27,837 bases of DNA from CAG-611 sp964487215 (GCA_964487215.1 CAZAPU010000005.1:1-27837); one strand, 5' to 3'; positions 8,174-16,097 are shown, numbered from the stretch's first letter. Numbers and translations: made by a program. The notes: generated by a model not told the origin, from the letters alone.

Positions 8174-9571
8174 ATGGAAAAAAAATATGATGTTGTTATA
8201 GTAGGAGCTGGTCCAGCAGGACTATTTACTGCTTATGAATTAATTACCAAAAATCCAAAATTTAATATTTTATTGTTAGATCAAGGTAAATTTGCTAATA
8301 ATAGAAGTTGTCCAATGAATGAAAAACATATACCATGTGTCAATTGCAATCCTTGTAATATAATGGCTGGATATGGTGGAGCAGGAACCTTTTCTGATGG
8401 AAAATTAAATTTTATACCAAAATTAGGTAAAAGTGATTTATTTAAATATATGAATGAAGAATCAGCTTATAAAATAATAGATGATACAGAAAAAATATTT
8501 AATCAATTTGGTATGGATAGTGAAGTATATCCAAGTAATAGAGAAGAAGCAGAAAAAATAAAAAAAGAAGTTTCTAAAGCTGGAGCAAGAATACTTTTAA
8601 TGAGACAAAAGCATTTAGGATCTGATAAATTACCAATTTATATTGATAATTTTACAAAATATTTAAAACAACATAAAGTTGATGTTTTAGATAAAGCAAA
8701 TGTAATTGATATAAAAAGTATAGAAAAAAACAAACATCAAATAACATACATTAAAGATAATAAAGAAGAAACAACAACTGCTAAATTTGTAGTTGTAGCA
8801 CCAGGTAGAAGTGGAGCAAAATGGATTCAAGAATTAGCAGATAAATATAAAATAGCCTATACATCTCAAAGCATAGAAATAGGTGTTAGAGTAGAAGTAA
8901 GAAAAGAAATATTAGAAGATATAACAGATATTATTTATGATCCTACAATCTTTATTAAAACAGATACTTATGCAGATGAAATAAGAACTTTTTGTACAAA
9001 TCCAGGAGGTTTTGTAGCTAAAGAAAACTATTATGGATATATTTGTGTAAATGGACATGCATTAAAAGATATAAAATCAAATAATAGTAACTTTGCTTTC
9101 ATTAGTAAAGTAACACTTACTGAACCTGTTACTAATACAAGACAATATGGTGAAAGCATAGCTAGAATTGCAAATGTACTTGGAGATGGAAAACCAATTA
9201 TTCAAACATTAAAAGATTTGAGAAATGGTAGAAGAAGTGAATGGCACAGAATTGAAAAAGGATTTATTACACCTACTTTAAAAGATTGTGTAGCAGGTGA
9301 TTTAGCACTTGTATTACCTCATAGAATTATTACTAACATTTTAGAAGGCTTAAAAACATTAGATAAAATAATACCAGGTGTTAATAATGACGACACATTA
9401 TTATATGGTCCTGAAATAAAATTCTTTAGTAATGAAATTGAAACCAATAAACAATTTAAACTAGATGATTTAGATGTATATTTTATAGGAGATGGAGCAG
9501 GTAAAGCAGGTAATATTGTAACAGCAGCAGCCACAGGTTTAATAGCAGCTAGAGATATATTAAATAAATAA
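8174..9571 (+). CDS. FAD-dependent dehydrogenase (COG2509 type)
   Basis: 465 aa. The N-terminal Rossmann loop DVVIVGAGPAGLFTAYEL (6-23) binds FAD, and the C-terminal FIGDGAGKAGNIVTAAATGLIAARDIL (about 438-464) is the second FAD contact. Between them are the Cys cluster CPMNEKHIPCVNCNPCNIMAGYGGAGTF (about 46-73) and VVVAPGRSGAKW. This layout (Cys-rich stretch followed by a YGGAGTFSDGKLN segment) fits COG2509, uncharacterised FAD-dependent dehydrogenases common in Bacillota and Bacteroidota. The four clustered Cys might hold a metal or Fe-S centre; not shown. No substrate assigned. AGGAGA precedes the ATG. Monocistronic, bounded by terminators on both sides. Confidence 0.85.
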   Translation: MEKKYDVVIVGAGPAGLFTAYELITKNPKFNILLLDQGKFANNRSCPMNEKHIPCVNCNPCNIMAGYGGAGTFSDGKLNFIPKLGKSDLFKYMNEESAYKIIDDTEKIFNQFGMDSEVYPSNREEAEKIKKEVSKAGARILLMRQKHLGSDKLPIYIDNFTKYLKQHKVDVLDKANVIDIKSIEKNKHQITYIKDNKEETTTAKFVVVAPGRSGAKWIQELADKYKIAYTSQSIEIGVRVEVRKEILEDITDIIYDPTIFIKTDTYADEIRTFCTNPGGFVAKENYYGYICVNGHALKDIKSNNSNFAFISKVTLTEPVTNTRQYGESIARIANVLGDGKPIIQTLKDLRNGRRSEWHRIEKGFITPTLKDCVAGDLALVLPHRIITNILEGLKTLDKIIPGVNNDDTLLYGPEIKFFSNEIETNKQFKLDDLDVYFIGDGAGKAGNIVTAAATGLIAARDILNK

Positions 9572-9578
9572 AAATAGT

Positions 9579-9608
9579 AAACATTAATTTTAATAATTAA
9601 TGTTTTTT
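9579..9608 (+). terminator. Terminator after the FAD dehydrogenase
   Basis: AAACATTAATT (9579-9589) pairs with AATTAATGTTT (9595-9605), a perfect 11-base stem with a 5-base loop, followed by T residues to 9608. Confidence 0.7.
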
Positions 9609-9633
9609 CATTATAAAAATTTGTTCATGATAG

Positions 9634-9651
9634 ACAAATTATATAATTTGT
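9634..9651. promoter_or_regulatory. 18-base palindrome overlapping a -10 box
   Basis: ACAAATTATATAATTTGT is a perfect inverted repeat whose centre contains TATAAT (9642-9647), the probable -10 of the lipoprotein operon. TTGTTC (9621-9626) is a weak -35 with a 15-base spacer. A repressor bound here would block polymerase. In DNA this AT-rich a few such palindromes are expected by chance, so the position is the main argument. Confidence 0.4.
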
Positions 9652-9674
9652 GATATTTTTATTATGAGGTAAAT

Positions 9675-10073
9675 ATGAAAATAAAAATACTTTTTTTAAT
9701 TTGTTTATCTTTAACTTTAACAGGTTGTTTTTTAGATCCATATACTAATGAAAAATATGGAGAACAAGTAATAAATTCTTGGTTTACATATAAAGATGGT
9801 AGTAATGATTTAGGAGCAGTAAGAAAAAGAGTTGAAGATATATCAAGTATTGATGAAATAGAATGTAAGTTTGTAGAAAAATATAATAATAATTATATAT
9901 TTAAATGTACTTTAACATATAAAGAATTGGGAGAAACAGTTATACCTTTTTCTCAAGCAAAGAAATTAGCTTTATATGCAGTATTTACACCAAATAAAGA
10001 TAATTATACATATAAAGTATATAATTCTAGTAGTGAAGAAAATATATGGTTAAGTGATGATGAATTAAAATAG
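9675..10073 (+). CDS. Small lipoprotein, unknown function
   Basis: 132 aa. A signal peptide of about 17 residues ends in a lipobox LTGC, so Cys18 should be lipidated and the mature protein anchored outside the membrane. The mature part (YGEQVINSWFTYKDGSND... CKFVEKYNNNYIFKCTLTYKEL) has two Cys that could form a disulfide and a beta-rich character. No family recognised. GAGG precedes the ATG. First gene of a three-gene unit with 8-base and overlapping junctions to two small membrane proteins. Its N-terminus resembles the lipoprotein at the right edge of the window in style only. Confidence 0.8.
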   Translation: MKIKILFLICLSLTLTGCFLDPYTNEKYGEQVINSWFTYKDGSNDLGAVRKRVEDISSIDEIECKFVEKYNNNYIFKCTLTYKELGETVIPFSQAKKLALYAVFTPNKDNYTYKVYNSSSEENIWLSDDELK

Positions 10074-10081
10074 GAGATTAT

Positions 10082-10588
10082 ATGAAAAATAAAAAATTTA
10101 ATAAAGAAGAATTCTTTTTTACAGTTTTATTTATTATTGTTGCATTAATATTATTAGGCATATCATTGTATAAAATAATAAAAAATAGAGATTTTGAAGC
10201 TGCCAACTTAGAAACAACAATTTTATTTGCTATATCATTAGTATATATAGTAATAAAACTTGTTAAAGATAAGAATTTTATTCCTACTAATTTAAAAGGA
10301 CAAAAATTACCTATAAAGGAAGACAAAAAAGATAAAAATAAAAGATATAAAAGTTATCTTATTGAATCATTAGTATTTAGTATCATAGTTGTTTGCTTAG
10401 ACATCTTATCAATATTATTTTTTAAAGATAAAAATAGTTTATTTGGATTAAATGCTGATAAAACTTTAAATATTATTTTTAATAGTATGATTACTTTTGG
10501 TATTTGTATGTTAGTATCATTTGGTTTTGAATGTTTAGTAGGTGAATTATCAATAAAAAAGATAAATAGAAAGAAGGAAAAAAAATGA
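10082..10588 (+). CDS. Small membrane protein, unknown function
   Basis: 168 aa with about four TM helices (around 10-30, 43-62, 98-117, 130-152) and a strongly basic central loop (KGQKLPIKEDKKDKNKRYK) and C-terminus (KKINRKKEKK), which should both face the cytosol. No family I can name. AGGAGA at 10072-10077 fits the ATG. Its stop overlaps the next start (ATGA), so the two are translationally coupled. Likely an envelope partner of the preceding lipoprotein; that is inferred from context only. Confidence 0.7.
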   Translation: MKNKKFNKEEFFFTVLFIIVALILLGISLYKIIKNRDFEAANLETTILFAISLVYIVIKLVKDKNFIPTNLKGQKLPIKEDKKDKNKRYKSYLIESLVFSIIVVCLDILSILFFKDKNSLFGLNADKTLNIIFNSMITFGICMLVSFGFECLVGELSIKKINRKKEKK

Positions 10589-11121
10589 CAAAAAAATTTT
10601 GGACTTATGTTATAGCAATTTTAGCTATTATTGGAGGAATTTTCTTAATATTAAAGCCAGAACAATCTACAAGTGATATTGTTTATTATATTGGCTTAAT
10701 TATGCTTATTATTGGTGCTTTTAAAGTTGTAGCATCATTAATAAATAAAGACTCTATTATGTTACCAGGTAGTTTCTTTTTTGGAGGAATAATTAATATT
10801 TTATTTGGTATTATTTTAATGAATAATTCTAGTGGGGTAACAAAAACTTTATCAATTATTATAGGATTGTGGTTAATAATTAATGCAGCATCTAATTTGG
10901 CTTTAGTATTAAATTATAAAAAGAATAATAATTCTATTGATACTACCTTTATAGTGTCAAATATATTAAAGTTAATTTTAGGTATAATTGTTTTAACAAC
11001 ACCAATCATGGGAGTTATATTTACAGGATGGGTATTAGGCATAATTCTTATAATTATTGGTGTAGGATTAATTTTTAATTCTAATAAAACTAAAAAGACT
11101 TATAAAGTAAAAGTTAAATAA
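10585..11121 (+). CDS. DUF308/HdeD-like membrane protein
   Basis: 178 aa. Six short hydrophobic helices in pairs, with internal repeats of the form IGLIMLIIGAFKVVASL, IIGLWLIINAASNLALVL and VLGIILIIIGVGLIF, characteristic of the DUF308/HdeD family (HdeD is an acid-resistance membrane protein in E. coli; Bacillota members are uncharacterised). AAGGA precedes the ATG, which overlaps the upstream stop by four bases. Last gene of the lipoprotein unit, followed by a clear terminator. Confidence 0.8.
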   Translation: MTKKFWTYVIAILAIIGGIFLILKPEQSTSDIVYYIGLIMLIIGAFKVVASLINKDSIMLPGSFFFGGIINILFGIILMNNSSGVTKTLSIIIGLWLIINAASNLALVLNYKKNNNSIDTTFIVSNILKLILGIIVLTTPIMGVIFTGWVLGIILIIIGVGLIFNSNKTKKTYKVKVK

Positions 11122-11134
11122 TTTACAAAAAGAT

Positions 11135-11162
11135 AAAAAAGATATTGAACAATATCTTTTTA
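11135..11162 (+). terminator. Terminator of the lipoprotein/DUF308 operon
   Basis: GATATT (11141-11146) pairs with AATATC (11151-11156), loop GAAC, extended by a flanking A run and T run. Confidence 0.75.
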
Positions 11163-11189
11163 TTATGCTACAATTAATTTGGTGATATG

Positions 11190-11642
11190 ATGGAATATAG
11201 AATTACAACACATAGTGAACAAGAAACAATCGAATTAGCAGAAAACTTTGAATCTGAAAAGTTTCCTAATATGGTTATTTGCTTAATTGGTGATCTTGGT
11301 AGCGGAAAAACTGTTTTTGCAAAAGGATTTGCTAAAGCTTTAGGAATTGAAGAAGCAATAACTTCTCCAACTTTCACTATCGTAAAAGAATATGATACAG
11401 GAGAGGCTCCTTTATTTCACATGGATGTTTATCGTTTAGATGAGGGAAATGTTGAAATTTCTTTTGATGAGTATTTTGTTAAAAAGGGAGTTACAATAAT
11501 TGAATGGGCAGATTTAATTAGAGATGAATTGCCTGAAGAAAGATTAGAAATTAATATTAGAATTATTGATGAAGATACTAGATTATTAGTTATAAAACCT
11601 TTTGGTAAAACATATGAAGATATATGCGAGGCTGTCTTATGA
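11190..11642 (+). CDS. tsaE: TsaE, ATPase of the t6A tRNA-modification complex
   Basis: 150 aa. Walker A GDLGSGKT (34-41), followed by ITSPTFTIVKEYDT and the characteristic FHMDVYRLDE and IIEWAD motifs (family YjeE/TsaE). With TsaB and TsaD it drives turnover of threonylcarbamoyl transfer to A37 of ANN-decoding tRNAs. Two ATGs overlap (11187 and 11190); I take the second because GGTGAT at 11181-11186 leaves no gap before the first. The TGA stop overlaps the tsaB start by four bases. First gene of tsaE-tsaB-rimI-tsaD; tsaC/sua5, which makes the threonylcarbamoyl-AMP donor, is not in this window. Confidence 0.95.
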   Translation: MEYRITTHSEQETIELAENFESEKFPNMVICLIGDLGSGKTVFAKGFAKALGIEEAITSPTFTIVKEYDTGEAPLFHMDVYRLDEGNVEISFDEYFVKKGVTIIEWADLIRDELPEERLEINIRIIDEDTRLLVIKPFGKTYEDICEAVL

Positions 11643-12262
11643 TAAGCCTTTTTTTAGACACCTCTTCTAGTTATTTAAGTTGTGCAGTTATAAAGGATAA
11701 CAGTGTATTAAAAAGTATTTATCTTTTGCTAGAAAAAGATATGTCAAAGTTTGCTTTATATAAAGTAAAAGAATTATTAGATGAATTAAGTCTTAAACCT
11801 AATGATATAGATAAAATAATATGTGTAAATGGTCCTGGTTCTTTTACTGGTTTAAGAGTAGGAGTTACAATAGCAAAAACATTTGCTTGGGGATTAGAAA
11901 AAAAATTAACAATAGTTTCTAGTCTATTTGCTATGGCAACAAGTATAACAAATAAAGATTACATTGTACCTGTTATTGATGCTAGAAGAGAATATGTTTT
12001 TGCAGGAATATATGATAAAAATTATAATATTGTATTAAATGATTGTTATATTTCAAAAGAAGATTTATTGAAAGAGGTACAAAAACTTAAGGGTAGTTAT
12101 GTATTTGTTTCAACTACAAATATTAATAATATTGAAACAATAAAATATGAACCAAATATAGATAATTTAGTTAAAAACATAATAGAAACAGTAGTAAAAC
12201 CACATGATTTAATACCTAATTATTTAAAAAAAACTGAGGCAGAAGAAAATTTAAATGATTAA
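11639..12262 (+). CDS. tsaB: TsaB, scaffold subunit of the t6A complex
   Basis: 207 aa. N-terminal FLDTSSSYLSCAVI and VNGPGSFTGLRVG are diagnostic of TsaB (YeaZ), a catalytically inactive ASKHA-fold paralogue that dimerises with TsaD. A little shorter than the usual 220-230 residues, mainly in the C-terminal half. I use ATG 11639, with GAGG (11628-11631) 7 bases ahead, rather than the in-frame ATG at 11624, which would extend into tsaE. Coupled to tsaE by a four-base overlap and to rimI by an eight-base overlap. Confidence 0.95.
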   Translation: MISLFLDTSSSYLSCAVIKDNSVLKSIYLLLEKDMSKFALYKVKELLDELSLKPNDIDKIICVNGPGSFTGLRVGVTIAKTFAWGLEKKLTIVSSLFAMATSITNKDYIVPVIDARREYVFAGIYDKNYNIVLNDCYISKEDLLKEVQKLKGSYVFVSTTNINNIETIKYEPNIDNLVKNIIETVVKPHDLIPNYLKKTEAEENLND

Positions 12263-12629
12263 AGAAGTTGAAAAAGAATTATTAAAAGATTTTATTAATG
12301 AAGAAAGTAATCCTTTTAGAAGGTATTTTTCTTATGAAGAAAATAATACAATAATTGGTTATTTTATTATAGATATTATCTATGATAGAGTTGAACTTAT
12401 TAATATTTTTGTCCAAAAAGAAGAAAGAAATAGAAAAATTGGTACAAATATGATAAAATATCTAATTGATTTTGCCAAAAGTAATAATTACTTAAATGTT
12501 ACCTTAGAAGTAAAAGAAGATAATGTATATGCAATAAAATTATATGAATCTTTTGGCTTTAAGAAAATGGCTCTTAGAAAAGGTTATTATAATGGAATAG
12601 ATGGTGTATTAATGGAGTTGATATTATGA
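12255..12629 (+). CDS. rimI: RimI-like GNAT N-acetyltransferase
   Basis: 124 aa, somewhat shorter than E. coli RimI (148). GNAT features: the beta-4 strand VELINIFVQKEERNRKIGTNMIKYLI carries the acetyl-CoA loop (RNRKIGTN, with Asn where Gly/Ala is usual), then LEVKEDNVYAIKLYESFGFK and the RimI-like end YYNGIDGVLMELIL. RimI acetylates the N-terminus of ribosomal protein S18 in E. coli. The symbol rests on the conserved tsaB-rimI-tsaD gene order and the C-terminal motif; a different protein target is possible. Starts inside the 3' end of tsaB and ends overlapping tsaD (ATGA). Confidence 0.82.
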   Translation: MIKEVEKELLKDFINEESNPFRRYFSYEENNTIIGYFIIDIIYDRVELINIFVQKEERNRKIGTNMIKYLIDFAKSNNYLNVTLEVKEDNVYAIKLYESFGFKKMALRKGYYNGIDGVLMELIL

Positions 12630-13630
12630 AAGATATATATATTTTAGGTATTGAATCAAGTTGCGATGAAACAAGCTGTTCAATTGTTAAGAATGGACAG
12701 GAAGAAATTAATACTGTTATTTTAAGTCAAATAGATATTCATACCTTATATGGCGGAGTTGTACCAGAAATAGCAAGTAGAAATCATGTTAAAGATATAA
12801 CATTTGTTATTGAAAAATGCTTGAAAGAAAGTAATTTAAATATGAATGATATTACTGCTATAGCAGTTACTTATGGACCAGGTTTAATAGGATCTTTACT
12901 TGTTGGAATAGAAGCAGCTAAAACAATGGCTTATATTTTTGATAAGCCTCTAATACCAGTTCATCATATAGCAGGACATATTTATGCTAATAATATTGAA
13001 AATGAAATGAAATTTCCTCTTATGTGTTTAGTAATAAGCGGAGGTCATACTGAACTTGTTTACATGAAAGAACACTATAATTTTGCTGTAGTTGGTGAGA
13101 CTTTAGATGATGCAGTAGGAGAATGTTTTGATAAAGTAGCTAGAGTAATCGATATTGGATATCCAGGTGGACCAAAAATAGATAAATTAGCAAAAATGGG
13201 TAAAAACAATTATAAATTACCAATTCCTCTAAATGATGATAGTTATAATTTTAGCTTTAGTGGATTAAAAAGTGCAGTTATTAATTTATATCATAATGAA
13301 AAACAAAGAGGAAATGAAATAAATAAAGAAGATTTGTGCTGCTCTTTTCAAAATGTTGTTACTAAATCATTAATAAGTAAAACTAGTAAAGCATTGAAAG
13401 AATACAAATGTAATAACTTGATTTTAGCAGGTGGTGTAGCAGCAAATAGTCAAATTAGAGAAGAATTTCATGAATTATGTAAAGAAAATAATATTAATTT
13501 TTCTTATCCAAGCATAAAATATTGTACAGATAATGCTACTATGATTGCAGTAGCAGGATATTATTGTTATAATTTAAAAAGAGAAAATAATCTTATTTTA
13601 AATGGAAAATCTAGTGAAATATTAAGTTAA
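12626..13630 (+). CDS. tsaD: TsaD, tRNA threonylcarbamoyladenosine transferase
   Basis: 334 aa, standard length. Transfers the threonylcarbamoyl group to N6 of A37 in tRNAs reading ANN codons. Diagnostic motifs: GIESSCDETS (8-17), the metal-binding HHIAGH (H114, H118), VISGGHTELV, NFSFSGLKSAV, LAGGVAANSQIR and CTDNATMIA, which supplies the metal-ligand Asp. All catalytic residues appear intact. Start overlaps the rimI stop (ATGA). Last protein gene of the t6A operon; a tRNA cluster follows on the same strand, three of whose members are t6A substrates. Confidence 0.97.
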   Translation: MKDIYILGIESSCDETSCSIVKNGQEEINTVILSQIDIHTLYGGVVPEIASRNHVKDITFVIEKCLKESNLNMNDITAIAVTYGPGLIGSLLVGIEAAKTMAYIFDKPLIPVHHIAGHIYANNIENEMKFPLMCLVISGGHTELVYMKEHYNFAVVGETLDDAVGECFDKVARVIDIGYPGGPKIDKLAKMGKNNYKLPIPLNDDSYNFSFSGLKSAVINLYHNEKQRGNEINKEDLCCSFQNVVTKSLISKTSKALKEYKCNNLILAGGVAANSQIREEFHELCKENNINFSYPSIKYCTDNATMIAVAGYYCYNLKRENNLILNGKSSEILS

Positions 13631-13663
13631 ATACAAAAAAATGATAAAAAAGTTAATTTTTAC

Positions 13664-13692
13664 TTGCCAAATTGCATTTTTTATTGTAATAT
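13664..13692 (+). promoter_or_regulatory. Probable promoter of the tRNA-Ile/Asn/Glu cluster
   Basis: TTGCCA (13664-13669), 17-base spacer, then TAATAT (13687-13692), 24 bases before tRNA-Ile. The -10 matches the consensus at four of six positions, so moderate support. No clear terminator separates tsaD from this site. Confidence 0.45.
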
Positions 13693-13716
13693 TTATATTG
13701 CTTAATATTTATGAAT

Positions 13717-13793
<77 letters not shown>

Positions 13794-13807
13794 TTAAAAT
13801 ATTGAAT

Positions 13808-13884
13808 GCCTCAATAGCTCAGTTGGTTAGAGCACTTGACTGTTAATCAAGGGGTCCTAGGTTCAAGTCCTAGTTGGGGCGCCA
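13808..13884 (+). tRNA. tRNA-Asn(GTT)
   Basis: 77 bases with encoded CCA. Acceptor GCCTCAA/TTGGGGC, discriminator G, anticodon GTT at 13842-13844 in loop CTGTTAA, T-loop TTCAAGT. Also a t6A substrate. Spacer of only 14 bases from tRNA-Ile. Confidence 0.96.
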
Positions 13885-13892
13885 TTTATTTT

Positions 13893-13969
13893 GGCCCGTT
13901 GGTGAAGTGGCTTAACACAGCGCCCTTTCACGGCGTCATTCATGGGTTCAAATCCCGTACGGGTCACCA
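13893..13969 (+). tRNA. tRNA-Glu(TTC)
   Basis: 77 bases with encoded CCA. Acceptor GGCCCGT/ACGGGTC, discriminator A, anticodon TTC at 13927-13929 in loop CTTTCAC, T-loop TTCAAAT. Eight bases after tRNA-Asn, so surely cotranscribed. Confidence 0.96.
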
Positions 13970-13981
13970 AGTAAAATAATG

Positions 13982-14004
13982 ATTCTCTTTAGAGGATTTT
14001 TTTT
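13982..14004 (+). terminator. Terminator after the three-tRNA cluster
   Basis: ATTCTC pairs with GAGGAT (one G-T pair) around TTTA, followed by a run of eight T. It separates the Ile-Asn-Glu cluster from the tRNA-Thr that follows. Confidence 0.65.
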
Positions 14005-14051
14005 ATTGTAGCAATTAGTATTTGATGATATGATATATTTATATTATTTTT

Positions 14052-14125
14052 GCCGAATTAGTTTAGTGGTAAAATAGATGCGTGGTAAGCATCAGAGAAC
14101 TGTTCAATTCAGTTATTCGGCACCA
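14052..14125 (+). tRNA. tRNA-Thr(GGT), divergent
   Basis: 74 bases with encoded CCA. Full cloverleaf: acceptor GCCGAAT/ATTCGGC, discriminator A; D-stem GTTT/AAAT with loop containing GTGGTA; anticodon stem GATGC/GCATC with loop GTGGTAA (anticodon GGT at 14084-14086); four-base variable loop; T-stem AACTG/CAGTT with loop TTCAATT. Anticodon and the G1-C72, C2-G71 acceptor pairs say Thr. The short GTTTAGTGGTAAAAT D-arm looks like tRNA-Gly, G32 is unusual, and the stems are weaker than in the neighbouring tRNAs. Probably functional, but atypical. Confidence 0.85.
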
Positions 14126-14160
14126 GATTAATAATAAATTCTTATTAATTTATATAAAGT

Positions 14161-14184
14161 AAGATAGATAATTCTATCTTTTTT
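14161..14184 (+). terminator. Terminator after tRNA-Thr
   Basis: AAGATAG (14161-14167) pairs with CTATCTT (14174-14180), loop ATAATT, followed by T residues. Confidence 0.75.
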
Positions 14185-14197
14185 GTTATAGTAATTT

Positions 14198-14226
14198 TTG
14201 ACAAAAAAGTGAAAAAGTGGTATAAT
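14198..14226 (+). promoter_or_regulatory. Consensus promoter of the PBECR-like/HExxH pair
   Basis: Perfect TTGACA (14198-14203), 17-base spacer, perfect TATAAT (14221-14226) preceded by an extended TG (14218-14219). The strongest-looking promoter in the window; it predicts high, constitutive expression of the gene at 14255. Confidence 0.9.
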
Positions 14227-14254
14227 TAGTCAAGTTTTAAAGGGGTGTTTTAAA

Positions 14255-15154
14255 ATGATTACAAATAAAGAATTACAATATGTATCAAGTTGGGTATCAA
14301 AGATACCATATCCTGGTATTAATTATGCAGAAGAAGCGGCAAGAAAATTAATTGATGCCTATGAGGACTTTAATCAATTTTACTGTAATAAAGAATATGA
14401 TATTATTTTATCAAATGGTGAACAAATATTATTTGAAATTCTAAGTATGAATTTATGCCATATGTTAGGAATAGATTCAAAAGGATTATTAGATGATTAT
14501 TATTCATTATTTAGAAAACAAGTTTTAGATATTGAACCTGGTAGATATATGAAATCTTATGAATTATTGAAAACTATTATAGATAATATCGATGGAGTCT
14601 TAAAATATGATTATGATTGTGGTGGAAAAATATTGAATTATTATCGTATTATGGTTAAATGTTCAATATTTGAAAAATTGTCTGATTTTAGTAGATTTAA
14701 TTTTGGAGTTATTAATTTTGATAAAGATTTATATGCCAAAGTTACAAATTCAAACTTTTCCGGTTCAAGTAAAAAGCTTTTATATGTACAAAGTAATGAA
14801 ACAACAGCACCTATATTTATGATGGGTATTTTACCAAATAATAATTCAAAAACAGATCAAACAAGTATTACTCCAGAAGAAGTAAAATATGTTGTAGAAA
14901 CATTATTTGCACCATCAGAACCAAAAGATTTTTTTTCAGAGCAAGAAGTTGCAATACCAACACAAATATTAATTACTACAACTGATAATATGAATAAGTT
15001 ATCAGCAACAGCTAGTGAAAAAATAGCTTTATTAAATCAATATCGTTCAATAGTTAAAGAATATGATTTACCATATAAATTAAATATTAATGGTGATTAT
15101 GAAGCTATGTTAGTAGATCAAACTAGTAGAAGCAGAACAAGAACAAAAGAATAA
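14255..15154 (+). CDS. Unknown protein, possibly PBECR4-type nuclease-fold
   Basis: 299 aa, no TM helix or signal peptide. The stretch CNKEYDIILSNGEQILFEILSMNLCHMLGID (about 44-74), followed by an extended helical insert and RFNFGVINFDKDLYAKV... KKLLYVQSNETTAPIFMMGILPNN (about 148-196), resembles the PBECR4 layout (phage Barnase-EndoU-ColicinE5/D-RelE-like domain): an N-terminal HLLG-type motif and a later beta-hairpin with a conserved Phe/Tyr-Leu-Gly. This match is by eye and weak, and I cannot point to catalytic residues. The C-terminal 80 residues include a Ser/Thr/Arg-rich tail ending RSRTRTKE. RBS AAGGGG. Lies 34 bases upstream of a HExxH gene and shares its promoter. Could equally be an uncharacterised lineage-specific family. 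Confidence 0.5.
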   Translation: MITNKELQYVSSWVSKIPYPGINYAEEAARKLIDAYEDFNQFYCNKEYDIILSNGEQILFEILSMNLCHMLGIDSKGLLDDYYSLFRKQVLDIEPGRYMKSYELLKTIIDNIDGVLKYDYDCGGKILNYYRIMVKCSIFEKLSDFSRFNFGVINFDKDLYAKVTNSNFSGSSKKLLYVQSNETTAPIFMMGILPNNNSKTDQTSITPEEVKYVVETLFAPSEPKDFFSEQEVAIPTQILITTTDNMNKLSATASEKIALLNQYRSIVKEYDLPYKLNINGDYEAMLVDQTSRSRTRTKE

Positions 15155-15188
15155 AATTGTTAATTGATAGCATAAAAAGGGGGAAATT

Positions 15189-16097
15189 ATGGATATTGAA
15201 ACAATTTATGATAAATTAACAAAATTACTATATGATTATACTAGTAATGAAAAAATAGCAGATATTGATTTTCTCAATACAGTAATTCAAATAGTATATG
15301 AATATAAAGATTTAAATAATTATATAGATTATGTTCATTATATTGATGAAAATAGTAGATATTTATATGCAAAAAATATATTAGGATCTTATGCCGCTGA
15401 TACAAAAACTATTGCATTAGATTTAGAAAATATTTTGCTTTTTAAACAAGATAGAGTAGAATATACAAACTGTTTTAATAGTACAAAAGAAAAATTATTA
15501 CAAATTAATCTTTTAGTATTACAAGTAGTATTACATGAATTAGAGCATGCAGAACAATATAAAAAATGTTTCTCAAGTGGTACTAATCTTGAGAAAAGTT
15601 TATTATTACTATCTTTTGAACGATTATTCATTCAAGAAAAAGTATCAAATTATAAAACTGATGTAGTAAGTAAATTAAATTATTTATATAATGAAGATGA
15701 AATTACCTATAATTTATGGCCATCAGAAAGAATGGCTGAAATTAAAGCAACTGATACAATATATCACATATGTAAAAATATGAATTTTGGGAATTATAAT
15801 AGTACAGAATTCTTAATTTATCTTTATTTATTGAGAGAATGTAATTTAAGAGGATATAATAAAGTTAATAGAAATGTTATTGTTCCACCAACTGAGGCTT
15901 TTGTGCAAAAGAGAAATTCTATATTTGATGAAGATTATAGAACAAATGAAATAATAAAATTATTAAAAAATGAAGCATCATCAAGAACTTTAAATGAAAA
16001 TTTATTATATGGATTACAAATAAGTTCAAAGGATTATGCTATTTTAACTAATCAAATAGATTTTGCAGATCAATATTGTAAAACTAGGAAAATATAA
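15189..16097 (+). CDS. HExxH putative metallopeptidase, unknown family
   Basis: 302 aa, soluble, no signal peptide. LQVVLHELEHAEQYKKC (about 115-131) carries the zinc-binding HExxH signature, and WPSERMAEIKATDTIYHIC (about 177-195) offers the downstream Glu that could be the third ligand, as in ImmA/IrrE-type gluzincin proteases. An upstream NILGSYAADTKTIALDLENIL strand suits the protease beta-sheet edge. A strong GGGGG RBS lies at 15179-15183. Pairs with the preceding unknown gene in one transcript, ended by a bidirectional terminator. A toxin-antitoxin or phage-derived role is conceivable, but no DNA-binding domain is visible, so an ImmA-type repressor-cleavage role is not supported directly. 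Confidence 0.55.
   Translation: MDIETIYDKLTKLLYDYTSNEKIADIDFLNTVIQIVYEYKDLNNYIDYVHYIDENSRYLYAKNILGSYAADTKTIALDLENILLFKQDRVEYTNCFNSTKEKLLQINLLVLQVVLHELEHAEQYKKCFSSGTNLEKSLLLLSFERLFIQEKVSNYKTDVVSKLNYLYNEDEITYNLWPSERMAEIKATDTIYHICKNMNFGNYNSTEFLIYLYLLRECNLRGYNKVNRNVIVPPTEAFVQKRNSIFDEDYRTNEIIKLLKNEASSRTLNENLLYGLQISSKDYAILTNQIDFADQYCKTRKI

Noticed and set aside
11624..11638. Longer tsaB start (MRGCL...)
   Set aside because: The TsaB family begins at the strand before LDTS, and GAGG at 11628-11631 is correctly placed for ATG 11639, not for 11624.
14052..14125. tRNA pseudogene
   Set aside because: All stems pair and invariant positions (GG in the D-loop, TTC in the T-loop, CCA end) are kept, so a functional tRNA is likelier than a pseudogene.
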